Positions 1-12,491 of a stretch of DNA of 64,000 nucleotides are shown one piece after another. Source of the DNA: Acanthochlamys bracteata. Lineage: Eukaryota; Streptophyta; Magnoliopsida; Pandanales; Velloziaceae. A program made the position numbers and the translations under genes. The stretch spans positions 7,198,535 through 7,262,534 of the forward strand of contig CM034138.1 in assembly GCA_019914995.1 (NCBI GenBank), in the 5' to 3' direction. The notes beneath the pieces were generated by a model, which did no database searches, was not told the origin of the DNA, and was given only the letters and a program-made list of their open reading frames with translations. Numbering within the stretch: position 1 is the first letter of the stretch; every line of letters starts with the position of its first letter.

Positions 1-2414
1 AGTGGGCAAAGATTCCAATAGGCCTGTTGGACGGCGTTGGTTTATCTTGTCTTGTTGGCATACAAGACAAGTTTTCACATAGAGCTCAATATTGTTCCTC
101 ATTTGTGGCCAATAGTATGCATCTTCTACAAGGGCTATCGTTCGATGCATACCTGGGTGTCCTGCCCATTTGGAGTCGTGGCATTTCTTGATGATCTCCT
201 TCCTCAAGCCTCCCCATCTTGGAACGTAAAAGCGTCCTCCTTTAGTAGTAAGCACGTCATCATCTAGCCAAAACTTGCGGGTCTTGTCTTGACTTACAAG
301 TTCTTTTAGTTGTTTGGCTTATGGGTCGTGCTCTATCCCTTCCTTAATGCGCTCCACCAAAGGAAATAATGGTTGGATAATGGCAGCTAGTTAGGCTTTC
401 CTGCTTAATGCGTCGGCTACCAAGTTGGCCTTTCCAAGTTTATACTCCATAGTGAAGTCGAACTCTGCCAAAAATTCTTGCCATCTCGCTTGCTTAGGGG
501 ATAGCTTCTTTTGGTTGAGGAAGTAGCTGATTGCCACGTTATCCGTCTTGACCATAAACTTAGAGCCCAATAAGTAATGTCTCCAAGTTCTCAAATAATG
601 CACCACTGCGGTCATCTCCTTTTCTTGGACCGTGTAGCGACGCTCGGTGTCATTGAGTTTCCGGCTCTCATAAGCAATAGGATGACCATCCTACATTAAC
701 ACACCGCCAATTGCAAAATCAGAGGCATCTGTGTGTACCTCATAACTTTTGGTGTGATCCGGGAGGGCCAAGACGGGCTCTTCCATTACCGTCTTCTTTA
801 GTGCTTCGAATGCTTTTGGCAGTTGGCATTCCAATCCCACGTGCGGTTCTTTTTGAGAAGATCGATTAATGGGGCTGCTATGGAGGAGTAACTCCGGATG
901 AACCGCCTATAGTAGTTGACTAAACCGAAGAAGGATCTCAACTCAGGCACCTTCTTTGGCGGTTCCCAATCTTGGATTGCCTTTACCTTGGTTTTGTCCA
1001 TGCGAAGCATTCCTTTACCAATGATATGCCCCAAGAATGCGACTTCCTGTTGAGCAAAAGTACACTTTTTCTTCTTCACATATAACTCATTCTCCCTTAG
1101 GACTTGGAAGACTTGACGTAGATGTTGGATATGTTCTTGTAGTGTCTTGCTATACACTACAATGTCGTCCAAATATACTACGACAAACCGATCCAAGAAC
1201 CTTTGGAAGACTTTGTTCATAAGTGTGCAAAATGTGGCCCGGGTATTTGTTAATCCAAATGGCATGACCAAGAATTCAAATGAGCCATACCTGGTGACAC
1301 ATGCTGTTTTAGGCTAATCTCCTTCGGCAATCCTTACTTGATAGTAGCTCGATCTCAAGTCCAACTTTGAAAACCAACGCGCTTCTCCCCATTGATCAAA
1401 TAGGTTCGCGATCAATGGGTTTGGATACTTGTTCTTGATTGTGATCTTGTTGAGCGCCCGATAATCTACACATAGTCGGAGAGATCCATCATGCTTCTTT
1501 TGGAACAGCACGGGTGCACCATAAGAAGCCTTCGATGGCTGGATGTATCCTGCATCTAATAATTCCTTTAGTTGCCGTCTCAACTCTTTTAGTTCCGGCG
1601 GAGCCATCCGATAAGGTACCGCAGCAGGGGACTTTGTGCCAGATTCTAACTCGATGTGATGATCCACCTCTCTTTTTGGTGGCAATTTTTTTGGCAACTC
1701 CGCCGGCATAACATCCTTGAACTCTTCAAGGACCTCATGGATTTTCCTTGGTAGCTCATCCGAGTGGGGAGGCCCTTCCTCCTTAAGTGCGGCCAAGAAG
1801 GTAGGTTGTGCTTTCTTGACGCCTTTCCAAAGTTGCATGGCAGAAATATTTTTAGTTTGGAAGCTTATTTCTTGTGATAAAGGTACCATACAAGTATTTC
1901 CTTCTTCTAGAATACACATTGTGTTGGCAAAAGGAATAGGTACGGCCTTTACACGATCCATAAACTCCATACCAAGAACTGTAGGATAATCGTCCATAGG
2001 CACAATGAAAAAATCCACAAGGCCAGACCACTCACCTAGTCAAGCCTTTACTCTATGAGCAACACCAAAAACTGATTTGTGTTCAGAGTTGACCGCCTTA
2101 AGCTATCCTTATCCCTTCTCATATCGGATACCGAGCTTTTTATCCTCTTTCTCCTCGAGAAAGTTGTGGGTAGCCCCAGTGTCCATCAAGGCGCGGACCT
2201 TGTGTCCACCGATTTTGGTCATCACGTATAGTCGCCCCTTCTCCTCGCGCTTCGGTATCTCGATTTTGGCTTTGACGGCATTGAGGATTTGCAAAGAGCC
2301 CATCTTTGTTTCCTCGTATGTTGGTGCCTCAGTTGACTCGATCAATGCCGAGAGTTTGCTTCGCTTCGGACATTCTCTTGCCATCTGAGGTCCATCACAA
2401 AGGAAGTATTTCAA
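1..2414 (-). pseudogene. Ty3 pol remnant (protease, RT, RNase H, integrase start)
   Basis: Protease: ALMDTGATHNF near 2,150, with the catalytic DTG. Reverse transcriptase: a first part with [12 protein letters not shown] and [15 protein letters not shown] (about 1,320-1,520) and a second part with VMPFGLTN and the catalytic YLDD box (about 1,140-1,270), separated by an in-frame stop near 1,314. RNase H: KTDNVAISYFLNQKKLS and VADALSRKA at 391-615. At 1-120 the minus strand still reads YWPQMRNNIELYVKTCLVCQ, the zinc-binding part of integrase. A degraded CCHC knuckle (CDGPQMARECPKR) near 2,390 has lost its first cysteine to tyrosine. Stops separate the blocks, so this is a dead polyprotein. Confidence 0.93.
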
Positions 2415-2624
2415 AGTCGGTTTTCCGCTACGATTGCTTCCTTGGTTTTTGCTAGAGCTTACCTTCGACTTTGTTGGGTCATATGTCGCCTCCTTAATAT
2501 GGTGGGTGTCTCCCTCACCTTTGCCCTTAAAGTTCTTTTGAGGCTTGTTCTTCTCGGGCTTCTTGAACTCGATTAGGGAATCGGCTATAGCGATGGCAGA
2601 GTTGAGGTCTTGGGGTCTCCTTCG

Positions 2625-3530
2625 TTAGATTTCCATCCTAGCCCATGTTTGTAATCCATCCATGAAGGTGAAAATGGCCTCCTTGTCTGGTAAGTCGGGA
2701 ATCTCCAGGATCAATTCTGAAAATTTCTTGACGTAGTCCTTAATGCTGCCCTTTTGTGTTAGGCGTCGAAGTTTGGCCCTGGCTTCATTTTCAGCATTCT
2801 CCGGGTAGAACTGCCGCTTGAGTTCCCTTTTGAACTCATCCCACGTGGCAATGGTGCAAGCGCCCCTTTCAATTTCACCATGCTTCCGTCTCCACCATAC
2901 CATAACTGTGTCCTCGAGATAAAGGGTGGCATGGTCGATTTTGCCAGCATCTTCCATGATGTTGGCGCTTTTGAAGAGTTGCTCCAAGCTCCATAGGAAA
3001 TTATCAATTTCCTTTGCATTCCTTGCGCCATTGTAAGCCCTTGGTTTAGTAACTTCTACTTTCGTAAAAGTTGATGTTGAGGATGTGGCGGCAACTCCCC
3101 CTTGCATAACCGTCATTTTGCAAAGGGCCTAATCTCCTTTGACGTCCCTCAACTCGGTAGCCAATCTTGCGACCTTTTCCCTAAGGGCCGCAACATCTGC
3201 CCTAAGAGCATCAATATCACCAAGGAGAGAGTCTTTCAGAACCTTACCTTGGTTTGAGTAAGTGCCGGCCACTGTGTTCAAGGCGCCTTGCATTTCCCCG
3301 CGAAGCTCTTCTTATCCCTTTTCGAGCTTCTCAATGCTTTGGCCCATGTCCTCAAACTGATCCATTCTATCGGCAATAGCTAGCTCCACCTTGGCAAGTC
3401 TGGCTGTGATATCCGACATCACATCCCTAAACTTCTCCTTACGTTGCTTGGTGCCCTCGGGAGCTCTCCTCTCCATTTTCCGTCCCTCGAAAGTGGTAAC
3501 GTCACTACCACTAGCCATTTCCCAAGCCAA
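2625..3530 (-). pseudogene. Ty3 gag remnant
   Basis: The start MASGSDVTTF lies just inside the primer-binding site. After a coiled-coil-like stretch the reading is broken by stops between 3,116 and 3,312. It then resumes with the retrotransposon gag domain: DNFLWSLEQLFKSANIM, VWWRRKHGEIERG, FKRELKRQFYPENAE and LTQKGSIKDYVKKFSELIL. This is the capsid region of plant Ty3 gag. The next block, with the CCHC knuckle, follows at about 2,400. Confidence 0.9.
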
Positions 3531-3535
3531 ACGTT

Positions 3536-3548
3536 GGCTCTGATACCA
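3536..3548 (-). other. Primer-binding site (initiator tRNA-Met)
   Basis: The minus strand reads TGGTATCAGAGCC two bases inside the LTR. This is the standard plant initiator-methionine tRNA complement used to prime reverse transcription. It fixes both the orientation and the LTR border. Confidence 0.95.
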
Positions 3549-3550
3549 CT

Positions 3551-4071
3551 TGTTACGGATCTAGAGTTTTTACCTTGGCTCGTGCGGTACTTAGTCACGA
3601 ACCTTTGTGGCTAAGTCAGCCTTTATCCAAAAGAGTTATAAAAAATAGCTAAGACTTTGTGGCAAGAAGGAACTTAAGAGAAGAGATGAAAGCTTGCAAG
3701 AGAAAACTTTAAAGAGAAAAATTTATATAGCTATGCTTGTATTACAACTTTTGTTTGATGCCCCCAAATAAGGGCTCACCCTCTTTATTTATAGCTTTTC
3801 CACCTTCTCAATATACGGTGGAGATTGTTTCGATCGAACGGTGGAGAATACATGATCCAGAACGTTCTTACAAAATATCATTTACAAGAGTCTCTATCTT
3901 TTTAAAGTATTCTCTATAGCCTACTTTAGATTTATGCCAACTATCCTTTGTCTAGAGTATTCTATCATGCTCTAAACTTTACCTATGCATAAGATAAATT
4001 TACTTAGGCAAAACGAATTTTACCAAAATAATTTAGGTAGGGAGAAGGGTCAAAATAATTATACAATGACA
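3551..4071 (-). repeat. 5' LTR of the Ty3 element
   Basis: A stretch of 521 bp beginning TGTTACGG next to the primer-binding site and ending ...AATGACA on the plus strand, so the element-sense ends are TGTCATT and CCGTAACA. The right border is set by comparison with the other arm: bHLH-flank sequence starts at 4,072-4,077 (ATTGT then TCGCAAGTCC) and matches the minus strand around 24,915-24,935 (ATTGT then CGCAGGTCC). ATTGT is therefore the likely 5-bp target-site duplication. The partner LTR is outside the window. Confidence 0.85.
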
Positions 4072-4357
4072 ATTGTTCGCAAGTCCTATAAATTAATTGA
4101 GCTAGCTTCCAAAAGGTGGTTTCTTTTTCTTGTTAGCCATTTTAATATCTAAGCAAGCCCTAAACAGCTGGAAATTTAAATATATATTTTTGCATGTTGC
4201 AGCCGTTCTCTTCGAATTAATTACTTAATTTTTTCGTCGTCTGACATTTTAATAGCTCTAGAAAAAGCAAACATATGTATTAATCTAAATGTAAGTTGCA
4301 ATTGATACATATAAAAATTGGGTGTTGTAGTTATGGAAAACCCACATGTATGTATTC

Positions 4358-4366
4358 TATATATGA
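4358..4366 (+). promoter_or_regulatory. TATA-like box of the left bHLH gene
   Basis: CTATATATG lies about 70 bp upstream of the start codon at 4,433 and is conserved at the matching position of the right gene (24,244-24,252). The role is inferred from position and sequence only. Confidence 0.5.
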
Positions 4367-4432
4367 CGAACTTATACATCGCTGCAAGAACATGAAAATT
4401 CTGTTGTCATTGGGTTTCGAAGATCAAACGCC

Positions 4433-6088
4433 ATGGAAGACGTTGATTGCAGCAGCTCATTGCTTTCTGAAACCATTTTCAATAACGACCAGCTTGAGAG
4501 GTGAACTCTCCTCCTATATTATGCTTTTTTATTTTTTATTTTGTGGACTGGTAAGGCCAAGATTTTATTCATCAATGCTTCCACTAAAACATCTTTAATT
4601 TTTAGTTGTTTTGTTTGGAGAAATAGTTCACTTCATTTTCTTTTTTTTCTTTTTTTTGTTGTCTTTGAGGAAAAACACTTTCCTTTATGTCAAGATCCTT
4701 ACTGCTAGTTAGTGGATTTCATTTGTTAAATAAATTTTGTGGTAGATTCCGCTATCTTTCACTTCTCTTTCTTTTAGGACTAATATCGTTGATGGATCCT
4801 TCAAATGAAGCAGGCTGTGGCTTTACGAGGAAATGTTTAGGGACATCATTTTCTGCGGCGGGTTTGATAGTGCTGCTGTAGGAAATGACGGAGGCAGCAG
4901 CAGCTTCGGATCCCAAAACTCCTCATTTAACTCCGACACGTTCAGAGAACCAACTGATGAACTAAACAGCAACTGTAGTGCCTCAGTACCTAAAGAGGAG
5001 GTTGACAAAAGCAGTAGCTTCGGAACCCAAAACTCCACATCTAACTCTGACACGTTCCGTGAACCAACTGATGAACTAAACACCAACCGTAGTGCCTCAG
5101 TACCTAAAGAGGAGGTTGTCAAACGGTGCGAGTCACCTGTTTCAAAACACATCATCTCTGAGAGAAAGCGAAGAAAGAAAAGGAACCAGAGTTTGTACAT
5201 GCTTCGCAGTGTGGTACCAAAAATCACAAAGGTGCAGTATACACATTGCAACTTATATTTGAATATGCCTAGGTAGTTATGAATTTTCTTTGCTAATTTC
5301 ATGCATTTGGTATATTTGTATGCTAGATGGATCTGGCTTCTATAGTTACAGATACAATCAGTTACATCCAAGAGCTTCAAGAGGAAGAGAGGCAGCTGCT
5401 CGAGGACATATCTAAAACGGAGGCGCCTAAAAGAGCTGAAAGGCGGATGATGAGAAATATGAAGAGGAGATTAATGATGGTAGGGAGCTCACTGTCAGGA
5501 ACCACACCACCTATCGTAGCCCAAATCCAGGTATGCATGTATACAAAATGAAACGAACTGTACTATATACAATGAAGGTAGGGAGCTCACTGCTCGAGGA
5601 CAATGTACGTTTTGTTTTTCAGATGAGCGTGAAAGAAATTGGTGGTGATATTCTGGCAGTGAGTTGCAGTTACGAAAATAGAAGAGATATTTTGATGAAG
5701 ATGTGCGATGTCTTCAAATCCGTTGATATTGAGATCATTTCAGCCAACATCACCACCATCAATGGAATCTGTTTTCATTCTCTCTATGTCCAGGTATACT
5801 AAACATATACGTACTGTTTCTATTATGTTTCTATTATCATACGCTATATAATGTGTGTTGAAGAAATATTGAACAAAGTATTTTATAAAAAAATTGACAC
5901 TTAATTTGTAGAGCCTCATGAAAGAATGCATCGATTTCTTGTACATAATCTTCGTATTTTGTTGTGTGCAGATAGATGAAGTCGAAAGCGCGCAATTAAT
6001 AAAGCGTAAGACCGAGACTGCAATTGACAAGTCGTTCTTGAGGGCAACTCCTGCATCCGATGGTGCAATATTGCCTACACTGCAGTAG
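4433..6088 (+). CDS. bHLH transcription factor, bHLH35/bHLH27-like (left copy)
   Basis: Five exons with matching phases: 4,433-4,500; 4,814-5,231; 5,327-5,530; 5,623-5,793; 5,972-6,088, giving 325 aa. Residues 51-126 are two 38-residue repeats (SSSFG...FREPTDEL...SVPKEEV.K). The bHLH domain spans about 133-185: basic region KHIISERKRRKKRNQ, with the His-Glu-Arg positions used for E-box/G-box binding at H135, E139 and R143, then LYMLRSVVPKITK and DTISYIQELQ. A coiled coil (EEERQLLEDI) follows. An ACT-like domain (231-287; EIGGDILAVSCSYENRRDIL, IEIISANITTINGICFHSLY) is usual in this subfamily. By family this is a nuclear dimeric DNA-binding regulator; target genes are unknown. The usual Leu after the basic region is Arg (KKRNQ), as in the right copy. 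The start MEDVDCSSSLL is chosen because it gives a phase-2 splice into exon 2. Confidence 0.9.
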
Positions 6089-6641
6089 AGTGTTCAACAT
6101 TCAAGAAGTTTCTCTGCAGAGTTTTTTTAGTTTGATGATATTGCATACCAAACTAAGCTTGCAAACAATTTCATGCATGCTAATGATCAATATAACATGA
6201 GTTTTTAAAAAGAAATTTTTTAATGTAAGTGCATGGTGTTCTTCTAATTCTTTCTAATCTGTAGTACTTCTTTGTGTAAGAACTTATAGATAAATTGATA
6301 TATGAAATTAACTTATTTTTAAAATAATGTATGAAAATAACTTAAGAACAATTAATACTATTGTGGCCATCTTTGTATGGTTTGTCATTTTTTAGGGTAT
6401 CAATATGCAGTATATTCTCATCAATCAAGCATCATCAACCAAAAAACTCGTGGGGAAAAACTTTTATGCGAGCTCTTCCAAATCCTAAACCAAAACCTAA
6501 ATCCAGAAGTCAGCATTTTCCTGTATATATATAGCATTCCAATGACTTTCCTATAGAAGGATTCCCACCAAAGCATTTTTTATTGTTTTATCTTGATATC
6601 TTAACTGTTTCCGGTGTTATTTTTCGTTGTTTCTGAAACTA
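6089..6641 (+). other. 3' flank of the left bHLH gene
   Basis: No gene. The sequence matches the minus strand of 21,380-22,434 downstream of the right bHLH gene, including the stretch around TGGTGTTCTTCTAATTC and the pyrimidine-rich run before 6,600. The right copy has about 510 extra bases between the parts that meet here near 6,410. Confidence 0.75.
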
Positions 6642-6830
6642 AATGTATTCTATATATGACGAACTTATGTATTCTATATATGACGAAATTATGTATCGCT
6701 GCAAAGAACAGGTATTCTGTAGGTGTTGGCTTTGAAGATCAAACGCCATCGAAGACATTGATTGCAGAAGCATACTGCTTACCATTTTTTTACTTTTACT
6801 TTGTTTTAGTAAATCTGCACTGGCAATAGT
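6642..6830 (+). pseudogene. Isolated bHLH promoter and exon-1 fragment (left arm)
   Basis: The leader of the bHLH gene recurs: ATTCTATATATGACGAACTT, ATGTATCGCTGCAAAGAACA and TTTGAAGATCAAACGCCAT, followed by an exon-1-like stretch. The start codon is changed from ATG to ATC at 6,748, and similarity ends soon after (TTGATTGCAGAAGC). The TATA-bearing segment is itself present twice in tandem (6,642-6,688). No exon 2-5 follows, so this is the relic of a second tandem bHLH gene copy. Confidence 0.75.
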
Positions 6831-7905
6831 TTATTGATTATCATTCAACTAAATTTTCGTTTTTGGTTCTTTTTTAGGGAAATAGTTCCGTTAGTTTTGG
6901 TCTTTATTAATACTTTTTGTTGTAGTGATTTGAAAATTTTCAAATAGTTGGACTATAAGAGATATTTGAAAATTTTCACAAAATAGTCTATTATAAATTA
7001 CAGTTATTTGACCGTGTGCGACTCTACGCGATTGTATTTTTTTCAAAATTTTTATGTATTTTCATCAATTTTGTTTAGTGAATTTATACTATATAAGACC
7101 TCTATTTCGTGTTAATTTTTAAGACATATAGGTGGACATCTATACTATTTTTTTGAATCAACACTTAGTTCGAAATGTTTTACAAATGTATTCAAAATCA
7201 CAATGTAAGTTCGAATAAAATTAGATTTTGAATTTTGGAGAGAGTTTAAATTGTTGGAACTCTTCAAAAATTTTTGATGATCACAAATATTAAGAAGTAC
7301 TGTTTATAAGCCGTTAAATGCTAATGATTTTATTATAGCTGTTGAAATAAGTATAACAAGAATTAGTGGGAAATACCAGTCAACACCAGCATAATCTATT
7401 CACAACATAGCCATCTATTTTATAAGAAATGATACACTAAAGAAACAGAAACAAAGTTTGCAGAATGAAAATAGCAATCGACTATATCAGTGATAAATCA
7501 AAATACAAGACCACGTGTTACAATAAAGGAACAAAATTTGGCTTGACTCCACCCACTCATCCAAGAGAAGATCAATAAGCTGATTGATATCCAACCACAC
7601 CGACATTTTGACTTAGTCTACAAATTGATGAAAGTAACTGGAGACCACAAAATCAAACCCATTGGTCAAATGAAATGCGCACGATCACTTGATGTTGTTG
7701 CTGCCGACAGTTCATTAATTGCTATGGTAATGTCCAATTGTCTCAAAAGACACCAAATTCAATGAAAATAACGATCCAGCAAGATCCCATCACCTTCAGT
7801 CTGTTTTAATTCAGAGCGACTCAATGGACAAATTTGAAGACCGGTAACATCAACACACTAAAGACAATGTCTTGGAGATCGGAATGAGTTGAGGCAATGG
7901 AAAAA
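6831..7905 (+). other. Gene-free end of the left arm
   Basis: It matches the minus strand of 14,790-15,870. It includes GAAAATTTTCAAATAGTTGG and a stretch (about 7,140-7,260) related to repeats near 11,930, 15,480 and 28,280. No reading frame with a recognisable product is present. Confidence 0.7.
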
Positions 7906-10900
7906 TTCTTCAAACGACAAGAAAATGAAGAGAAGGATCAGTCAACCCATAAAACATATAAAGGATCAAGATCAGTGCGTGAAGAAGATTTTTTTTTATG
8001 ACAAAAAACAGCTAATAGTTTTAGAAAGACAAATTCACTACTTGAACTTTGAAACTAAATCCAAGCAATCACATTGACATCCCTGGCTTTCTTTTTTATT
8101 TGCTCACTCTATTCAATCTGACATCTTTTGTGTGGAAAATAAATCCTGTCCTGTAACTAGCGTGTAACATTCTCTGAAACGTATAAGTACAGTTTGCACT
8201 TGAGTGTGATAGACTTGACGGACCTTCACTGGTGATACTATTCTTATTAGAGTTGTAAGTACTACATTAGAGAAGAAAGCAGTGAGACTGCTGTAGGTTC
8301 AGCTCGAATAGTGAACCAATGAAAGCATTTATGCTTATTTAAATACGGTGACAAAGTGCTATAGTTTTACAATTAAGAATAGTGGATTCCACTCAAATTT
8401 AGTGAATATGGACGTAGACAATTTACTTGCTAAATTGCATAAATTGCATTAATTGACCGTTCATTATTGTGATTATTGTATTGCTTAATCTCTGTCTGAA
8501 AAATTATTATTAGCTAATCACTATATTTTCACCACTCTCTGTTATTTCAGTCGACTAAACTAGTACTTTGTTATAGGATAATTTTTAAAATTTTTTTTAT
8601 CAACTCAATTTATCTCTTCGTTCTTGAGTTGATTATTGAGGCATGATTGCCTGCAGATTCTACATACTGTCTGAAAGTTTGGGTTTTGGAAGTTGAAATT
8701 TGTATGCATATAAATTTTGCGATATACATTTAGACTTCTGATGTTAAAGTATGCTGTCTGTAATGTGAATATTTGTCTCGGGGATCTTCATGTAGATTGT
8801 GATCTTGATGTTTTATGTTGTGAAGAATACACCAACTGGTTAAGTGGATGTTGAGATTGTTATAGCAATGACATTAAAGCGAACATTTATTGCATCATCT
8901 CCAACTTTATACTCCTAGAAACGTGCAAAAATAAAATGTATTAGCTTTGTGTTCATGAAAGTTATTATAAGAGATTTGAATTCTTTTCGTGCTAACCGCA
9001 AAACTTGATCATATCACATATCACCTAGGAGTGATATGTGACTATATTCTTACATTATACGCGCAATTGGCCACTAATATTTTCATCTTCTTGCAAGCTT
9101 TAGGCAGCTAGGTATTATACGTATTTTCTCCAACACAACACATTTTACAATGCCTTTCTAGTTGATTCAACTCAAGATTAATAGAGAGGAGAGAGCTCAA
9201 CAACATACAAACCATGCAAATAATAATAATAATAATAATGAGAGTCTCTCTTTTAAGAGAGGGGAGGAAGGGAGAGGAGGGAGTGGGAGAAGAAATAACA
9301 AACTTTTGAGATTAGAATCAATATTAATTTGTTTATCTAATTTCTTGTTAACTGAGTCTAGTTTCTTCTTTTAAATGTTATTGTGTATAATTGAATTGAT
9401 AAATTTTTTTTGCCATTCTAAACAATGTAATTGAATACACTTTATAGAAAATTTTGATTTCATAGTATGTAGCAAGTGTTGATATCTATCGTCATATAAT
9501 ACGAGGACTAAAGTTGATCTTAGTAATTTTGTTGTGTTGTATTGTGTTGTTTCATTTTTTAGGGATAGTAGAGATGAATTATGAAAGAGTTGTTGAAAAG
9601 TGCAAGGGCATAAGAAAGAGGAAAAAACAAAGAAAAAAAATGTATACCCGATAGTGTGTAAATAAAAGAGCAGTTAAATGAAATAAAAGAGCTGCAAAAA
9701 TGAACCATTGTTTAAGTATACCTTTCTTTTTTAAAGTTAAAAATGCTCTTGATTTTTTGTATCTTGACCACTTGATGTCATTCATTACGGTCTTTGAAAT
9801 AGCTTGGTAAATTTATAAAAATTATATGAGCAGTGGAGATAATTTCTAAATAAACTTATGGACCTAAATTCTAACTTTATTATAGTACGTTGCATATGTT
9901 CTTTGAATGCGAAGTTGATTTGATTTGATTATTATACAAAGCATTTAAGAAAGTTTGTAGGTGATGTTGACTTGAGCATTAGGATTAGAATATTTTTTAA
10001 CATTTGTGGTTGGTTAAGTTATGCATTGAGAGTGAGTTCGATAAGAATGGCTAGGAGAAGAATAATATATGTATTTTAAATTATTTTATTCGAGAACTAG
10101 CAAAAATTTAAACTTAGGTCTTAGAGAAAATGTACATCCACGGAGATGAGAGAAAGATTTTTACTATAAGATTATAAAAGATTAAAGTAAAAAAGAATAA
10201 ATTTTATAAAAGCTTTAAAGAAAGAGATGAAAAATTCTTTGAAAAATAAGATAAAAAAAATGACCAAGCTTTTAATAACTAAACACGCATCTCCCAAAAA
10301 AATGTCATGCAGAAAAAGAGAAAATTAAAAAATAGAAAAAAGAAAAGTCAAAATAAAAAAAACATAGTGAATTTATGTATTTGGTCGATAACATGTTAAC
10401 TTTTTTATGGTACTGAAATGATCGCATTTCAAGTAAGGCTTTACGCTTAACTACCTAAAGTTTATAAGTTAGCAGAGAGAAATTTTTAAAAATATTTTAA
10501 AATATAAAAAAATTCTACATCATAAAATTTTATTATTAATTATTTTTATTTTAAAAAATTTTTTAAAATATTCTATTTACTCTCTCAAGCAATCGATTTG
10601 AGTAATATATACGAATGACTAGGGGTATGTTTGGGGTGAGTTTTACTTGCAATTCAAAAACGCACCTTCACTCTCCAAAAAAAAGATTTTTTTTAATATT
10701 CTTAAATTTTATTTTATTTGAAAAGTATGCATAAATTATGCATCATCCAACAAAGCCAAACTTTCGAGATCCGGTGGAAACATTAACGGCGTCGGAGAAA
10801 TAAATTCGCAAGTAGTAGACAGAGACGAGCAGGATTAGAAAAAAACAGAATGGTCAGCCAACAAAATGATGAGCTACGTCTCTTTCTTGGGGATGACAAA

Positions 10901-12491
10901 TTCAGGATTGCATCCTCGACAATTTTGTGGACTCCGACGATCTCCGCTGCAGGAGAGGAAAACCCATGAATAATTAATTGTTACCGGAATGCTAATAAAC
11001 TCTAAATCATTCTGCCTCGGAGCAGGTGCCGTTGCCTGGGCACCAAAGTAGCAACAAAATAAAACTCCGGCGATCCTCACACGTAGCTCCGATCAAGATC
11101 CGCCGGAATCTTGTTAAAATCGACGGCATATCATTCTCCACTGCATTGGAAAGATTTTGGTAGGGCAGAAACAGGAGGTTGTTCTGAAATACATTAGTTA
11201 TTTGATGATTACAGTTATAATAAATAATTTGATCAAAATTTATAAACTTTAGTTTGAATTACGTAAACCAATTACCTATGGCCATATGAAATTTTAAGCC
11301 ATTCGAAGTCAAAGTAATCTTCTATTAATCATTACTTATTATTTTCTAGTCAAATACCAAATATTAAATAATATTATTATCTCATTAATTATAATTATAT
11401 ATTATGATGATTACAATTATAATAAATAATACTTTTTTATTTTCTTAATTATTACTCCTTACATGCATGAGTTTAGTAGTGCATTTGTTATATGATTATT
11501 ATTTGATCAACGATGTTAATTAAATAGTAGCTTACATTATCTAAATTTTTATTAATAGAACTCAAAATAAAATATTTGAATTTTTTATTAGAAAATTTTT
11601 CTTCACTCATTCCTTTATCTTTCCATCAAAATATGGGAACTCCTCAGTTTTACTATATGTATCAAAGCACGATAAAAATAAATCAAACCTTCTTACATAT
11701 AATATCAAATTTTTTATATTTTTATTTGATCTTGTGAATTACTACTTAACTGAAGCAAATTAATCAAACTTTCTTAGGGTTTTCCCCACATCATATCCAA
11801 TTTCTCTTCTTTTTACTAAGCCACCTTTTCAAAAAATATTCTTTTAACCAATTTTTGGTAATAAATGATCAAAATAATCTCCATTCAATTTTTAGCCCTA
11901 ACTCACACTCTCCATGAATCAAAACTGATTTATATTTTAATCTTACGTTGTGATTTTGAATGCATTCTTAAAATATTTCAAACAAGCGATGATTGAGAAA
12001 AATAATTTAGATGTATTTTCAAACAAATGCTATCCTACTGAATGCAAGTGCGGCCTCATGAGATCCGATTGAATTAAGGGTGTATTTTAAATATTTATAA
12101 TTGAATTTTATTAAAATAAAAAATAAAAAATAATTTGTCCTTTTCTTATTTAACCATTATAAAATTAGTTATAATCAACTGATGTGATTGTCAAAATATT
12201 TTAAGCATTTAAGAACGTCCCTCTAATACTAGCAACGTCGAAAATTTTAAATATTTTGTAGGAATGCATGCATGATAAACGTACGTCTCGCTGCAGGAAG
12301 AATGATGTCTGTACTAAATTATTAATTAAATAATGTTTTCATTTCTTACCATTTATGTTAATTTTTTAGATTGTTGGGATTTTTAGTCGTCTTCAAAAAT
12401 ATTCTCGTCCTTCAATTACTTGACCATTGATAAGAATAACTATAATCAACTGATGTGATAGTTAATAAATAATTTTATACTGTGGGCGTTC

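Larger units (their letters stand above)
1..4071 (-). mobile_element. Ty3-type LTR retrotransposon, 5' part
   Basis: Read on the minus strand from the right, the order is LTR, initiator-Met primer-binding site, gag, protease, reverse transcriptase, RNase H and the start of integrase. The rest, including the second LTR, lies left of the window. The order RT-RNase H-integrase is that of Ty3 elements; gag and pol style resemble plant chromoviruses, but no chromodomain is in view, so the clade is open. The coding region is split by several stops and frameshifts, so this copy cannot act alone. It sits at the edge of the inverted duplication: the bHLH upstream sequence resumes directly after the LTR. 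Confidence 0.95.
4077..7905 (+). repeat. Left arm of a large inverted duplication
   Basis: The plus strand here matches the minus strand of 14,790-24,930 in the same order: promoter, five bHLH exons and their introns, 3' flank, a partial exon-1 copy, then about 1 kb with no gene. Clear anchors include the paired exons, the 3' flank with the run CATCAATCAAGCATCATCAA (6,408-6,440 against 21,585-21,605), and GTCTTGGAGATCGGAATGAG near 7,870 against its complement near 14,835. Similarity fades near 7,905. Compared with the right arm it lacks the copia and hAT insertions, about 510 bp near 6,410, and about 300 bp near 6,640. Confidence 0.9.
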
